DNA of 64,000 nt from Lachnospiraceae bacterium (lineage in GTDB: Bacteria; Bacillota; Clostridia; Lachnospirales; Lachnospiraceae). Below the pieces are notes generated by a model. It saw only the letters and a list, made by a program, of their open reading frames with translations. It was not told the origin of the DNA and searched no databases. The position numbers and the translations under genes are program-made. The stretch lies in contig JAFRGQ010000005.1 of assembly GCA_017433725.1 (NCBI GenBank), positions 62,001 to 126,000 of the forward strand, written 5' to 3'. This document shows, piece by piece, positions 1-7,398 of the stretch. Within the stretch, counting starts at the first letter, position 1. Each line of letters starts with the position of its first letter.

Positions 1-401
1 AACTCGTTAATGATAATGTCTGTCGTGAAGTTCTCGACGCTCAGAAAGTGACAGCCTGCGACGACATTAGCTGACAAGGCAGCCCCCCACCCATACATCT
101 CACTGAACACGACAGTCACGAAAATATATATACCGAAGGCGACCCACTCACTGCTTATGTGATGAAAGGTGATCCACGCTGCTACAAACGTAACGCCAAA
201 ACTCAAAAGGCGTGCCACGGAGAGCTTAAGTGTGTCCTTTTTAGTAGTCAGCATGGAGAACAGGCAGATGACGCCCGCCTGAGTTGAAAACTGCAGCTTC
301 ATCAGATCTGCGGCATAAATTGCGAGGCTGCTGGCGAGGGCAAGTCGGGCGGCATAGACCACCCAATGTTTCCATCCGTTCTTAATTTTGGTCAGCATCA
401 T
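1..401 (-). CDS. Aromatic acid exporter (FUSC/DUF939-type) family protein, C-terminus cut by window edge
   Basis: The reverse strand is open from an ATG at 401 to the window edge (133 codons). The start is preceded by AAGGA six bases upstream. The N-terminus has a short basic stretch (KIKNGWKHW) followed by closely spaced hydrophobic segments. Typical family phrases are visible, such as VYAARLALASSLAIYAADL, FSTQAGVICLFSML and the helix after SEWVAFGIYIF. This matches the N-terminal membrane half of YqjA/ArAE-like proteins, which are proposed to export aromatic acids or related small organic anions. The cytosolic C-terminal domain is outside the window. It is transcribed away from the YybS-like gene, with about 200 bp of shared control region. 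The family call is fairly secure; the substrate is unknown. Confidence 0.75.
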   Translation of the reverse strand, partial: MMLTKIKNGWKHWVVYAARLALASSLAIYAADLMKLQFSTQAGVICLFSMLTTKKDTLKLSVARLLSFGVTFVAAWITFHHISSEWVAFGIYIFVTVVFSEMYGWGAALSANVVAGCHFLSVENFTTDIIINE

Positions 402-436
402 ATTCCTTCACTTTCTGTTCAAACATCTCTACATTA

Positions 437-445
437 ATAATACCA
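437..445 (-). promoter_or_regulatory. Extended -10 element for the exporter gene
   Basis: On the reverse strand TGG-TATTAT (an extended -10, TGnTATTAT) lies about 36 bp upstream of the ATG at 401. No convincing -35 is seen, which is normal for extended -10 promoters. The assignment is by sequence only. Confidence 0.4.
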
Positions 446-523
446 GACATTTGACTCTCATACAGCAAAAATCGATGTAAAATTAGTCTGCGTGACAAAC
501 TCGCCATAGCCGTAATCCCCGGC

Positions 524-552
524 TTGTAACCTCACCGGTTTTGCTATATTAT
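524..552 (+). promoter_or_regulatory. Sigma-A-type promoter for the YybS-like gene
   Basis: TTGTAA (524-529), a 17-bp spacer and TATTAT (547-552) precede the ATG at 605. An overlapping TGCTATATT is also present. The transcript would start near 559, giving a leader of about 45 nt that includes GGAGGT. Confidence 0.5.
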
Positions 553-604
553 GATGAGGTATCATCGGCGATCGTACAGGGGCTCTCCCTGCATGGAGGT
601 TCAC

Positions 605-1543
605 ATGAACAGAAACAATGAAACCTTAAAAATTACCACCGGAGCCATGATCATCGCCATCTTTGCGATGCTTCTGCTCCTGAACAGGCAGACCGGCGCC
701 TTCTTTGAGGAGATGTTCATCTATATTCTGCCGATTCCAATGGTCGTTTATGCAACAAAATACAGCTGGAAATACGGTCTCATGGTCTTTGCCGGCATGA
801 CTCTGTTCTCCTTCATATTCGGTTCCATCACGACCGTATTCTATGCAATCACAGGGGCCCTGCTCGGCCTTATTCTCGGAACCTGCTTCTATTACAAGGT
901 GGACATGACCACGACTATGCTGCTTTCCATGGGACTTGCAGCCCTGTTCAACGTGCTCAGCACCATCACGCTGGCAAGTGTCTTCGGATATGACCTGAAA
1001 CGCGAGATAGACGAGATGCAGAACATGATGAATCAGGTCTTTACCCAGGCAAAGGTCGAGACCAATGCCGCCACCTCACAAATGCTTGAGGCGGGCTTTC
1101 TCAGGCAGATGATGATCATATCCATGGTCCTTATGGGGCTCGTTCAGGGCTTCATCATATACCAGCTCAGCGTAATGATTCTGAAAAAACTCCGCTTCAC
1201 GATCGGGACACCGACATCCTTCTCATCAATCTATCCCCCGAAGTGGACAGGTTTCGCCGCGATAGCCGCTTACTCCTACGGTGCAACTTCCTTTTTTCAG
1301 GCAGCGGAGAATTCCGTGCGGCAGGACATCGGCCAGACGCTCTGGGTAGTCGGATATGTATGGCTGCTGTGTTTCGGTCTGATTGCAGTGAATCTCGCCC
1401 TCAAAAAGTACATCGTTTCCAACAAGCTGATTGCCGCAGTACTGACTTTTATGAGTATCTTCATTCTGCCTCAGCTTGTCATGATACTGGGAATGCTGTA
1501 CATATCATTCGGATTTCACGATAAACTCCTGCAGCCGAGATAA
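605..1543 (+). CDS. YybS-like DUF2232 multi-pass membrane protein
   Basis: A 312-aa protein whose start is taken at 605 because GGAGGT (595-600) sits four bases before it; the longer in-frame extension upstream lies over the promoter. Roughly eight hydrophobic segments are visible, with the TM pattern of DUF2232/YybS: an N-terminal helix (IIAIFAMLLLLN), short paired helices, and a polar central loop rich in Met/Gln (residues about 140-165) before the last helices. YybS proteins are often near rpsR or gdpP in Firmicutes and some relate to ECF-type S components, but no substrate is established. The neighbours here (exporter, TetR) do not settle the role. Confidence 0.7.
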   Translation: MNRNNETLKITTGAMIIAIFAMLLLLNRQTGAFFEEMFIYILPIPMVVYATKYSWKYGLMVFAGMTLFSFIFGSITTVFYAITGALLGLILGTCFYYKVDMTTTMLLSMGLAALFNVLSTITLASVFGYDLKREIDEMQNMMNQVFTQAKVETNAATSQMLEAGFLRQMMIISMVLMGLVQGFIIYQLSVMILKKLRFTIGTPTSFSSIYPPKWTGFAAIAAYSYGATSFFQAAENSVRQDIGQTLWVVGYVWLLCFGLIAVNLALKKYIVSNKLIAAVLTFMSIFILPQLVMILGMLYISFGFHDKLLQPR

Positions 1544-1562
1544 TGAAACTTGTTTCACTGTT

Positions 1563-1599
1563 AAATGTCACCCATTTTTTGTTAAAATGTGACATTTTT
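1563..1599 (+). terminator. Inverted repeat after the YybS-like gene: terminator or TetR operator
   Basis: AAATGTCAC (1563-1571) and GTGACATTT (1589-1597) form a perfect 9-bp inverted repeat followed by a short T run. It lies 20 bp after the stop of the upstream gene and 130 bp before the TetR gene. The stem is AT-rich, so termination would be weak, and an operator for the adjacent TetR protein is equally possible. Confidence 0.45.
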
Positions 1600-1727
1600 A
1601 CCTATGCCGGCCTTATATACTTGCCTTTTTTATAAAAATTGACTATAATTAATCCAACACCAAAATATTGCTATAAATATTTAAGCCAAAAACGTATTAA
1701 GCTCATATTAAAGGCAGGCTATATTCC

Positions 1728-2267
1728 ATGGTTATACGTAAATCTTCCAAAGAACTTCTCATTGACTCTGTTCTGGAACTTCTTTCAGAATATCCGTTAG
1801 AAAAGATAACCGTTTCAAAAATTGCAGAAAACTGTTCCCTGTCCAAGAGGACATTCTATTACCATTTTTCTGACAAATATGATCTTGCAAATAAAGCTTA
1901 CTATTATCAGATGTGCCGGTATTGCGAGGAGAACAAAGGCACACTGACCCTGCATGGATTCTTGCTCCATCTGGCAGGCTTCATTCATGAGCATCACACA
2001 TATTTTACTCATCTGGCACAGTATAAAGGTCAGAACAATATTGCAGATTTTAATATAATTCACATGCGTGAAATGTTCATTCAGATCATTGAGGATTCTT
2101 TCAAGGACGAAGTTTCGACCGATCTCTTCAATGTCATCACATTCTATATTGTCGGGATGACGCATTACGTTTCCGATGTCATCGCTGTCAACACAGGCAT
2201 GACTCCGGAGGAAATCGTCACGCTTTTTGAAAAATGTATTCCCGAGTCACTGCAGAAGTATCTTTAA
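1728..2267 (+). CDS. TetR/AcrR-family transcriptional regulator
   Basis: A 179-aa protein. Residues about 8-55 form the TetR helix-turn-helix, with the recognisable block KITVSKIAENCSLSKRTFYYHF followed by DKYDL. The C-terminal helical ligand domain resembles the short DhaS-like regulators. It probably binds DNA as a dimer and represses itself or a nearby gene; the inverted repeat at 1563-1599 is a candidate site. Its last 21 bases overlap the 3' end of the convergent CinA-like gene. Inducer and targets cannot be read from the sequence. Confidence 0.85.
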   Translation: MVIRKSSKELLIDSVLELLSEYPLEKITVSKIAENCSLSKRTFYYHFSDKYDLANKAYYYQMCRYCEENKGTLTLHGFLLHLAGFIHEHHTYFTHLAQYKGQNNIADFNIIHMREMFIQIIEDSFKDEVSTDLFNVITFYIVGMTHYVSDVIAVNTGMTPEEIVTLFEKCIPESLQKYL

Positions 2268-2765
2268 AAGCTCCTCTGCAACTCTCTCAGCAATCATAAG
2301 CTTGCATACACGCCTGTTCTTTCCGAAAATGTCATTGAGGAAAAACAGGCGTATTTCTTCCTTATAGTCGATAGCAAAAAAGACCTCTCCAGGCACACTG
2401 TCCGCATTGGACGGATCGACTCTTCCCAGGCTTCCGGTCACGCCCACCGCAATGTCCGTGTTAAAAAAATGCCTGACTGTCAAAGCCATTGCGCCCGCAG
2501 TCTCTTTTGAATAAACACCGTACGTATCGATTATTTTTGCAGGCACCCCACAGATTTCTTTGGCTTCGTTGCTGTATGTCACCAGACTGCCCTTCATGAC
2601 AGCGGAAGCTCCCTCCGTATCCGTGATCAGGGAGGCTATGCAACCCGATGTACAGCTCTCCATCGTCGAAATCTTCAGACCTTTCTCAATCAGTGTCCGC
2701 GTCAGTTTCTCGTAAACAGCATAACACCTGTCTTCGATTGTCTCTTCATTATTCAACATATTCAT
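2247..2765 (-). CDS. pncC: CinA C-terminal-domain amidase (nicotinamide-nucleotide amidase, PncC-like)
   Basis: A 172-aa stand-alone CinA C-terminal domain. The N-terminal helix leads into the active-site block ISTMESCTSGCIASLITD, followed by GVYSKETAGAMA and AVGVTGSLG, as in PncC, which deamidates nicotinamide mononucleotide in the pyridine-nucleotide cycle. The N-terminal COG1058 domain of full-length CinA is absent, as in E. coli YgaD. The start at 2765 overlaps the upstream MBL-hydrolase gene by 17 bases, so the pair is translationally coupled. The 3' end overlaps the convergent TetR gene. Confidence 0.8.
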   Translation of the reverse strand: MNMLNNEETIEDRCYAVYEKLTRTLIEKGLKISTMESCTSGCIASLITDTEGASAVMKGSLVTYSNEAKEICGVPAKIIDTYGVYSKETAGAMALTVRHFFNTDIAVGVTGSLGRVDPSNADSVPGEVFFAIDYKEEIRLFFLNDIFGKNRRVCKLMIAERVAEELLKILLQ

Positions 2766-3558
2766 GAAATCCTCTTATAACGGTGCCCGCACTCACGTAG
2801 TGCAGTCTGTCTCCCATAATTTCCTTCAGGTATGTGTATTGCGGAATACCTGTGCAATGACAGGTATAGTATATTGTATTGTAGGACATAAGCTGCTCCG
2901 CAATCATCCGCAGTTTCTTTTTCCCTGCTCTGTCCATACTGACTTTCATAAAGTGGAAGCCTCCCACCAGGACATCCGGCTTCGTCCACTCGACAATATT
3001 GAAAATTCCCCTGTGGGAACACCCGCTGAACAGAACCTTTTTACCGCCTTCGGTTATTTCCAGATACTGTTCATGACGAAAATCCTCCGGGATAAGGGCA
3101 TTCTCTTTCATAACGGTCAGACCGAACGGCTCGATCGGCATAATCAGTCTCTGACTTTGACAGTTCATGATGCGGATCTGCGGCGCAAGCTGCAATTCTG
3201 AGTCCACGGGGATAAGTCTGCTGTTTCCGCTTAGCTCCTCATCAAGACCTATGTATTTATTTTTTGCATTGTAGTGTTTTTCAAATGCCGCTCTGCTCAC
3301 ATATACATTCGCATTCGAATTCACCTGCAGAAATCTGCGCAGCCCTCCTCCGTGGTCGTAATGTCCGTGCGACAGCACGCCGTATTCAACCGACGTCAGA
3401 TCTGCACCGAGAGCAAATGCATTTTCACAGAACAACTCCGATTGTCCGAAGTCAAAGAGGATGGTATGACCTCCGGATTGTATAAAAAGACTCAGACCGT
3501 GTTCCTGTCCGACATCCGGTCTGCAGGAAGTATTTTCCACCAGTGATGTGATTACCAT
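2749..3558 (-). CDS. MBL-fold metallo-hydrolase
   Basis: A 269-aa metallo-beta-lactamase-fold protein. The metal-binding motif SHGHYDHGGGL (HxHxDH) is at about residues 83-93. Further likely ligands are in FSGCSHRGI and in the C-terminal YYTCHCTG segment. The layout matches the family annotated as 7,8-dihydropterin-6-methyl-4-(beta-D-ribofuranosyl)aminobenzene-5'-phosphate synthase, whose real substrates in bacteria are mostly unknown. It is the first gene of a two-gene unit with the CinA-like amidase. No signal peptide is seen, so it is cytoplasmic. Confidence 0.8.
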   Translation of the reverse strand: MVITSLVENTSCRPDVGQEHGLSLFIQSGGHTILFDFGQSELFCENAFALGADLTSVEYGVLSHGHYDHGGGLRRFLQVNSNANVYVSRAAFEKHYNAKNKYIGLDEELSGNSRLIPVDSELQLAPQIRIMNCQSQRLIMPIEPFGLTVMKENALIPEDFRHEQYLEITEGGKKVLFSGCSHRGIFNIVEWTKPDVLVGGFHFMKVSMDRAGKKKLRMIAEQLMSYNTIYYTCHCTGIPQYTYLKEIMGDRLHYVSAGTVIRGFHEYVE

Positions 3559-3580
3559 AATATCCTTCCTAATCGTTGAA

Positions 3581-3697
3581 ACTCTGACGCAGTATTCTCG
3601 TGACGCAAGTCCGGGAGAACGTACTCACAATGAAGCCAGATTTCATTTGCGCGCGTATCATAGATTCACGTCACGAGTATTGCGCGATGAAGAATAA
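3581..3697. repeat. Repeat family A, longest copy (A1)
   Basis: An intergenic element between the MBL-hydrolase gene and the pgi terminator. Its blocks recur elsewhere in the window: CTCTGACGCAGTATTCTCGT recurs with one change at 59488, GTACTCACAATGAAG at 29041, and CACGAGTATTGCGCGATGAA at 12209, 29090 and 56370. No ORF or transposase is associated, which suggests a non-coding dispersed repeat. Confidence 0.6.
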
Positions 3698-3698
3698 A

Positions 3699-3731
3699 TG
3701 GGGCTCCCACATTATAAATGCAGGAACCCCA
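3699..3731 (-). terminator. Rho-independent terminator of pgi
   Basis: GGGGCTCC (3700-3707) pairs imperfectly with GGAACCCC (3723-3730), with an inner CAT/ATG pairing. On the reverse strand the hairpin is followed by ATTTATTC. It lies just after the pgi stop codon. Confidence 0.6.
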
Positions 3732-3774
3732 TGAGTTCTCATATCATTTCAAAACGCAAGCCGCGGCTGAATTA

Positions 3775-5355
3775 TCAGAAAATGCTGAGCAATTCACTGT
3801 AAGCTGTCAGAGCGCCTTCTGTATCCTTTGCAAGGACCTTCTTTGCAAGAAGCTTTCCGAGTTGTACGCCTTCCTGATCGAAACTGTTGATATTCCATAC
3901 AAAGCCCTGGAACATAACCTTGTTCTCGAAGTGTGCAAGAAGTGCACCGAGTGTCTCCGGAATCAGCTTGTCAGCAACAATGATGCTGGACGGTCTTCCG
4001 CCTGCGAAATACTTGTTCGGATTCTCGTCATCCTTGCCGAGTGCGAATGCAACGATCTGAGCGGCAACGTTAGCAGAGAGTTTCTGCTGGCTTGTGGTTC
4101 CCTGGATATCCAGATCGTTGTCCATCTGGTTGTTCTTGAAACCGATGAACTGCATCGGAACGACCTGTGTTCCCTGATGAAGCAGCTGATAGAAGGAGTG
4201 CTGTCCGTTTGTACCGGGCTCGCCGTAGATAATCGGGCCTGTCTGATAGTTGACCGGCTCTCCGAAGCGGTTAACGCTCTTGCCGTTGGATTCCATGTCA
4301 AGCTGCTGCAGATGTGCCGGGAAACGGCTCAGAGCCTGTGAATACGGAAGAACAGCAGTCATCTGGTAGCCGAGGAAATTGCGCTCATAAACACCGATCA
4401 GGGCATCCAGCAGAGCTGCATTCTCTCTTACGTTCGGGTTCTTAGCCTTTTCATCTTCTGCTGCTGCGCCGTTCATGATGCGGGCGAATACTTCCGGACC
4501 GAATGCCATTGAAAGAACTGCGCCGCCTACTGCCGAGGAGGAGGAGAATCTTCCGCCGATATAGTCATCCATATAGAAGGAATCAAGATACTCCGGATTT
4601 CCGGCGAGCGGTGATGTAGCGCTTGTGACTGCCGCCATATGTTTGGATACTTCACATCCTGCTGCCTTGATAGCGTTCTTTACAAAGGACTCATTGGTCA
4701 GAGTTTCAAGTGTTGTTCCGGATTTGGACACAACGATAAAGATAGATCTGGAGATGTCAACCGTAGCAAGAACTGCGGAAGCGTCATCCGGGTCTACATT
4801 ACTGATGAATCTTGCTTCCATCTTAAGGGTGTTGTTTGCGCGAGCCCAATTCTCAAGTGCGAGATACAGAGCGCGCGGGCCAAGATCTGAACCGCCGATA
4901 CCGATCTGTACAACAGTCGTATATTTCTCACCCTTCTCATTCAGGATCTCACCGTTGTGAACTTTGTTTGCGAACTCAGCAATACGGTTCTGCTGAGATA
5001 CATAGAACTCTCTCTTATTCTCGCCATCTTTAATGACATCGTTGCCGAGCTGTCCGCGGCAAAGCTGATGGAGAACCAGACGACCCTCACCTGTATTGAT
5101 GACTGCACCGTTATACAATTCAGCATATTTTTCTGTCAGTTCTGCCTCATCAGCGAGTGCCTGAAGAGTGTCCAGGACCTTGTCGTCTACCTGCTTAGCA
5201 GCATAGCTGTAAACCATCCCGTTCGACATCGGGATTTTATACTCAGCAACGCGCTTTGCACCGTTCTCGCCGGCCATGGCTGTCTTGACATCAACGGTAT
5301 CAAGACCTTTCAGTGCTTCATAAGATGCGAGTAAATCGAAATTTTTCCAGACCAT
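3775..5355 (-). CDS. pgi: Glucose-6-phosphate isomerase
   Basis: A 526-aa cytoplasmic phosphoglucose isomerase interconverting glucose 6-phosphate and fructose 6-phosphate. Family motifs are clear: VVQIGIGGSDLGPRALY near residue 150, SKSGTTLETLTN near 210, the GGRFSSSSAVG signature near 270, FPAHLQQLDMESNGKSVN near 345 with the catalytic Glu in DMESNGK, and the C-terminal block around FDQEGVQLGK with the catalytic Lys. The start has GAGGAAAC nine bases upstream. It is monocistronic, with its own promoter (5463-5490) and terminator (3699-3731). Confidence 0.97.
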   Translation of the reverse strand: MVWKNFDLLASYEALKGLDTVDVKTAMAGENGAKRVAEYKIPMSNGMVYSYAAKQVDDKVLDTLQALADEAELTEKYAELYNGAVINTGEGRLVLHQLCRGQLGNDVIKDGENKREFYVSQQNRIAEFANKVHNGEILNEKGEKYTTVVQIGIGGSDLGPRALYLALENWARANNTLKMEARFISNVDPDDASAVLATVDISRSIFIVVSKSGTTLETLTNESFVKNAIKAAGCEVSKHMAAVTSATSPLAGNPEYLDSFYMDDYIGGRFSSSSAVGGAVLSMAFGPEVFARIMNGAAAEDEKAKNPNVRENAALLDALIGVYERNFLGYQMTAVLPYSQALSRFPAHLQQLDMESNGKSVNRFGEPVNYQTGPIIYGEPGTNGQHSFYQLLHQGTQVVPMQFIGFKNNQMDNDLDIQGTTSQQKLSANVAAQIVAFALGKDDENPNKYFAGGRPSSIIVADKLIPETLGALLAHFENKVMFQGFVWNINSFDQEGVQLGKLLAKKVLAKDTEGALTAYSELLSIF

Positions 5356-5411
5356 TTAATCGTTTCCTCCTGTAGTTTTATAGAACGCCGCCGATAGCGG
5401 GGCGCGATTAT

Positions 5412-5431
5412 TTCTGTCTTTAAAGACAGAA
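5412..5431. promoter_or_regulatory. Perfect 20-bp palindrome in the pgi leader
   Basis: TTCTGTCTTTAAAGACAGAA is a perfect self-complementary sequence between the predicted promoter and the pgi start. It could be an operator for a dimeric regulator or a short RNA hairpin. No known consensus is assigned. Confidence 0.5.
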
Positions 5432-5462
5432 CCGTTCACACAGGGTCTAACCCTCTTATCTA

Positions 5463-5490
5463 AGTATACTAAAATTGACAAAGATTTCAA
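5463..5490 (-). promoter_or_regulatory. Sigma-A-type promoter of pgi
   Basis: On the reverse strand TTGAAA (5490-5485), a 16-bp spacer and TATACT (5468-5463) lie about 108 bp before the pgi ATG. The leader would contain the 20-bp palindrome at 5412-5431. Confidence 0.55.
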
Positions 5491-5548
5491 TCCTGAACTC
5501 ATTTTTATGATGCAAAATATCTAAAACCTATGTCCCCTTGTGCGCATA

Positions 5549-5585
5549 AGAAAAGGAGGCTGCGCCATACGGCAACAGCCTCCTT
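5549..5585 (-). terminator. Rho-independent terminator of the hydCBA operon
   Basis: AAGGAGGCTG (5553-5562) and CAGCCTCCTT (5576-5585) make a perfect 10-bp stem. On the reverse strand it is followed by TTCTTATG. It lies about 40 bp after the hydA stop. Confidence 0.75.
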
Positions 5586-5626
5586 ACTCAGGTCTGAGTC
5601 AGTTTTGTGAGATGATAGTTTCTCAA

Positions 5627-7384
5627 TTAAAGACCGAATTTCTGCTTCGGTGAATATGTAGTATGAAGCAGCTTCTCAGCCAGCTCGCTGCCCGGCTCTC
5701 CGAAGTACTCGGTGTACATATCCTTCATCTGAGCGTTGTCCATGGAAACTCTCTTCGGCATCATTCTGTCTTCCTCATACAGAGTCTCCATACGCCATAC
5801 CTTATACTCATCGCCGATGCGGGCTTTCTTACGTCCGGAAATAATGGACTGTCCGCCGCCGTTGATGCAGCCGCCCGGGCATCCCATGACTTCGATGAAG
5901 GTATACTTGGACGTGCCCGCCCTTACTTCATCAAGAAGCGGCTTTGCACATGTCATGGAAGATGTGATTGCGATCCAGATCTTCTTGCCGTTCAGGTCGA
6001 TCTCTGCTTCCTTCACGCCTGCCATACCACGGCACTCCATAAAGTCAACATTCTCGAGCGGCTTGCCGTCAAGAATCTGCTTAACTGTACGGAGCGCAGC
6101 TTCCATAACGCCGCCCGTTGTGCCGAAGATAACGCCGGCACCGGTGTACTCGCCGCAGAAGTCCTGATCGAACTTCTCGTCTTCAAAGATGTTGATATTA
6201 TCCATACCATACATCTTGATCAGGCGTGCTGCTTCTCTCGTCGTAAGAACTGCATCAACATCCGGATACTCGCCGGTCTTGCATTCCGGACGAAGGATTT
6301 CTGTCTTCTTCGCGATACACGGCATGATTGATACTACGAAGATCTTGGACGGATCAACATTGTTCTTCTCTGCCCAGTAAGTCTTAAGTGTAGCACCGAA
6401 CATCATATGCGGAGACTTTGCACTGGAGAGATGCGGAAGCAGATCCGGATACTCATACTCGATATACTTGATCCATCCCGGTGAGCAGGATGTGAACATC
6501 GGCAGTTTTCCGCCCTTCTCAATTCTCTTAAGAAGCTCTGTGCCCTCTTCCATGATGGTCATATCAGCGCCGTAGTTCGTGTCGTATACGCGGTCGAATC
6601 CGCAGCGTTTCAGAGCAGCGACCATCTTTCCGGTCACGAGCGTACCGATACGCATACCGAATTCCTCGCCGAGAGATGCACGGACAGCCGGAGCTGTCTG
6701 GCAGATAACGACCTTATCCGGGTCATTGATTGCTTCAACTACTTCATGGATGCTCTCCTTCTCTGTCAGAGCACCGACCGGACATGCCGTGACGCACTGG
6801 CCGCACTGCATGCAGTTGACTTCTGTGAACTTCGCATCAAAGATCGGGCCGACTTTGGTCTTGAAACCACGATTCATAAGACCGAGAACGCCGATGCCCT
6901 GAACCTTCTTACATGTCTGGACGCAACGCTCGCAGAGCACGCACTTAGATGTATCGCGAACGATACCCGGGCTTGCATCTTCGAAAGTCGGCTCTGTATA
7001 CTCGCCCTCGAATCTGTTCTCACGGATTCCGAGTTCCTGGCAGAGCTTCTGAAGCTCGCAGTTCAGATTGCGCTTGCAGGACAGGCAGTTCTTATTGTGG
7101 TTGGACATGATCAGCTCGACCGTTGTCTTGCGGGCACGGATTGCACGCTCGGAGTTGGTCCATACTACCATACCTTCGGATACCGGAGTTGTACATGCGG
7201 AAAGAAGAGCTCTTGCGCCTTTTACTTCCACGAGACATACACGGCAGGCGCCGCTCTTTACGACATCTTTAAGATAGCAGAGGGTCGGGATCCGGATATT
7301 TGCTCTTCTGGCAGCGTCCAGGATCGTTTCGCCGGCCTCAGCTACGATCTTCTGATTATTTATAATAACATTCACTTCACCCAT
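5627..7384 (-). CDS. hydA: NAD-dependent [FeFe]-hydrogenase catalytic subunit
   Basis: A 585-aa group A (M3-type) hydrogenase. Domains in order: an N-terminal [2Fe-2S] domain (C36, C47, C50, C64); a His-ligated cluster in HNKNCLSC (about 96-109); two [4Fe-4S] motifs CVLCERCVQTC (148-158) and CMQCGQCVTAC (191-201); then the H-cluster domain. Motif L1 reads TSCSPGW (298-304) instead of TSCCPxW, L2 is MPCIAKKTE (354-362), and L3 is EVMGCPGGCINGGG. The enzyme couples H2 formation or uptake to NAD(H), probably with ferredoxin (electron bifurcation). It is the last gene of hydC-hydB-hydA. The start is preceded by AGGAGGA. Accessory genes hydEFG are not in this window. Confidence 0.93.
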   Translation of the reverse strand: MGEVNVIINNQKIVAEAGETILDAARRANIRIPTLCYLKDVVKSGACRVCLVEVKGARALLSACTTPVSEGMVVWTNSERAIRARKTTVELIMSNHNKNCLSCKRNLNCELQKLCQELGIRENRFEGEYTEPTFEDASPGIVRDTSKCVLCERCVQTCKKVQGIGVLGLMNRGFKTKVGPIFDAKFTEVNCMQCGQCVTACPVGALTEKESIHEVVEAINDPDKVVICQTAPAVRASLGEEFGMRIGTLVTGKMVAALKRCGFDRVYDTNYGADMTIMEEGTELLKRIEKGGKLPMFTSCSPGWIKYIEYEYPDLLPHLSSAKSPHMMFGATLKTYWAEKNNVDPSKIFVVSIMPCIAKKTEILRPECKTGEYPDVDAVLTTREAARLIKMYGMDNINIFEDEKFDQDFCGEYTGAGVIFGTTGGVMEAALRTVKQILDGKPLENVDFMECRGMAGVKEAEIDLNGKKIWIAITSSMTCAKPLLDEVRAGTSKYTFIEVMGCPGGCINGGGQSIISGRKKARIGDEYKVWRMETLYEEDRMMPKRVSMDNAQMKDMYTEYFGEPGSELAEKLLHTTYSPKQKFGL

Positions 7385-7398
7385 TTGACATCCTCCTG

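Noticed and set aside
3581-3697. CRISPR array
   Set aside because: Family A copies are tens of kilobases apart and not regularly spaced, and no cas genes are present.
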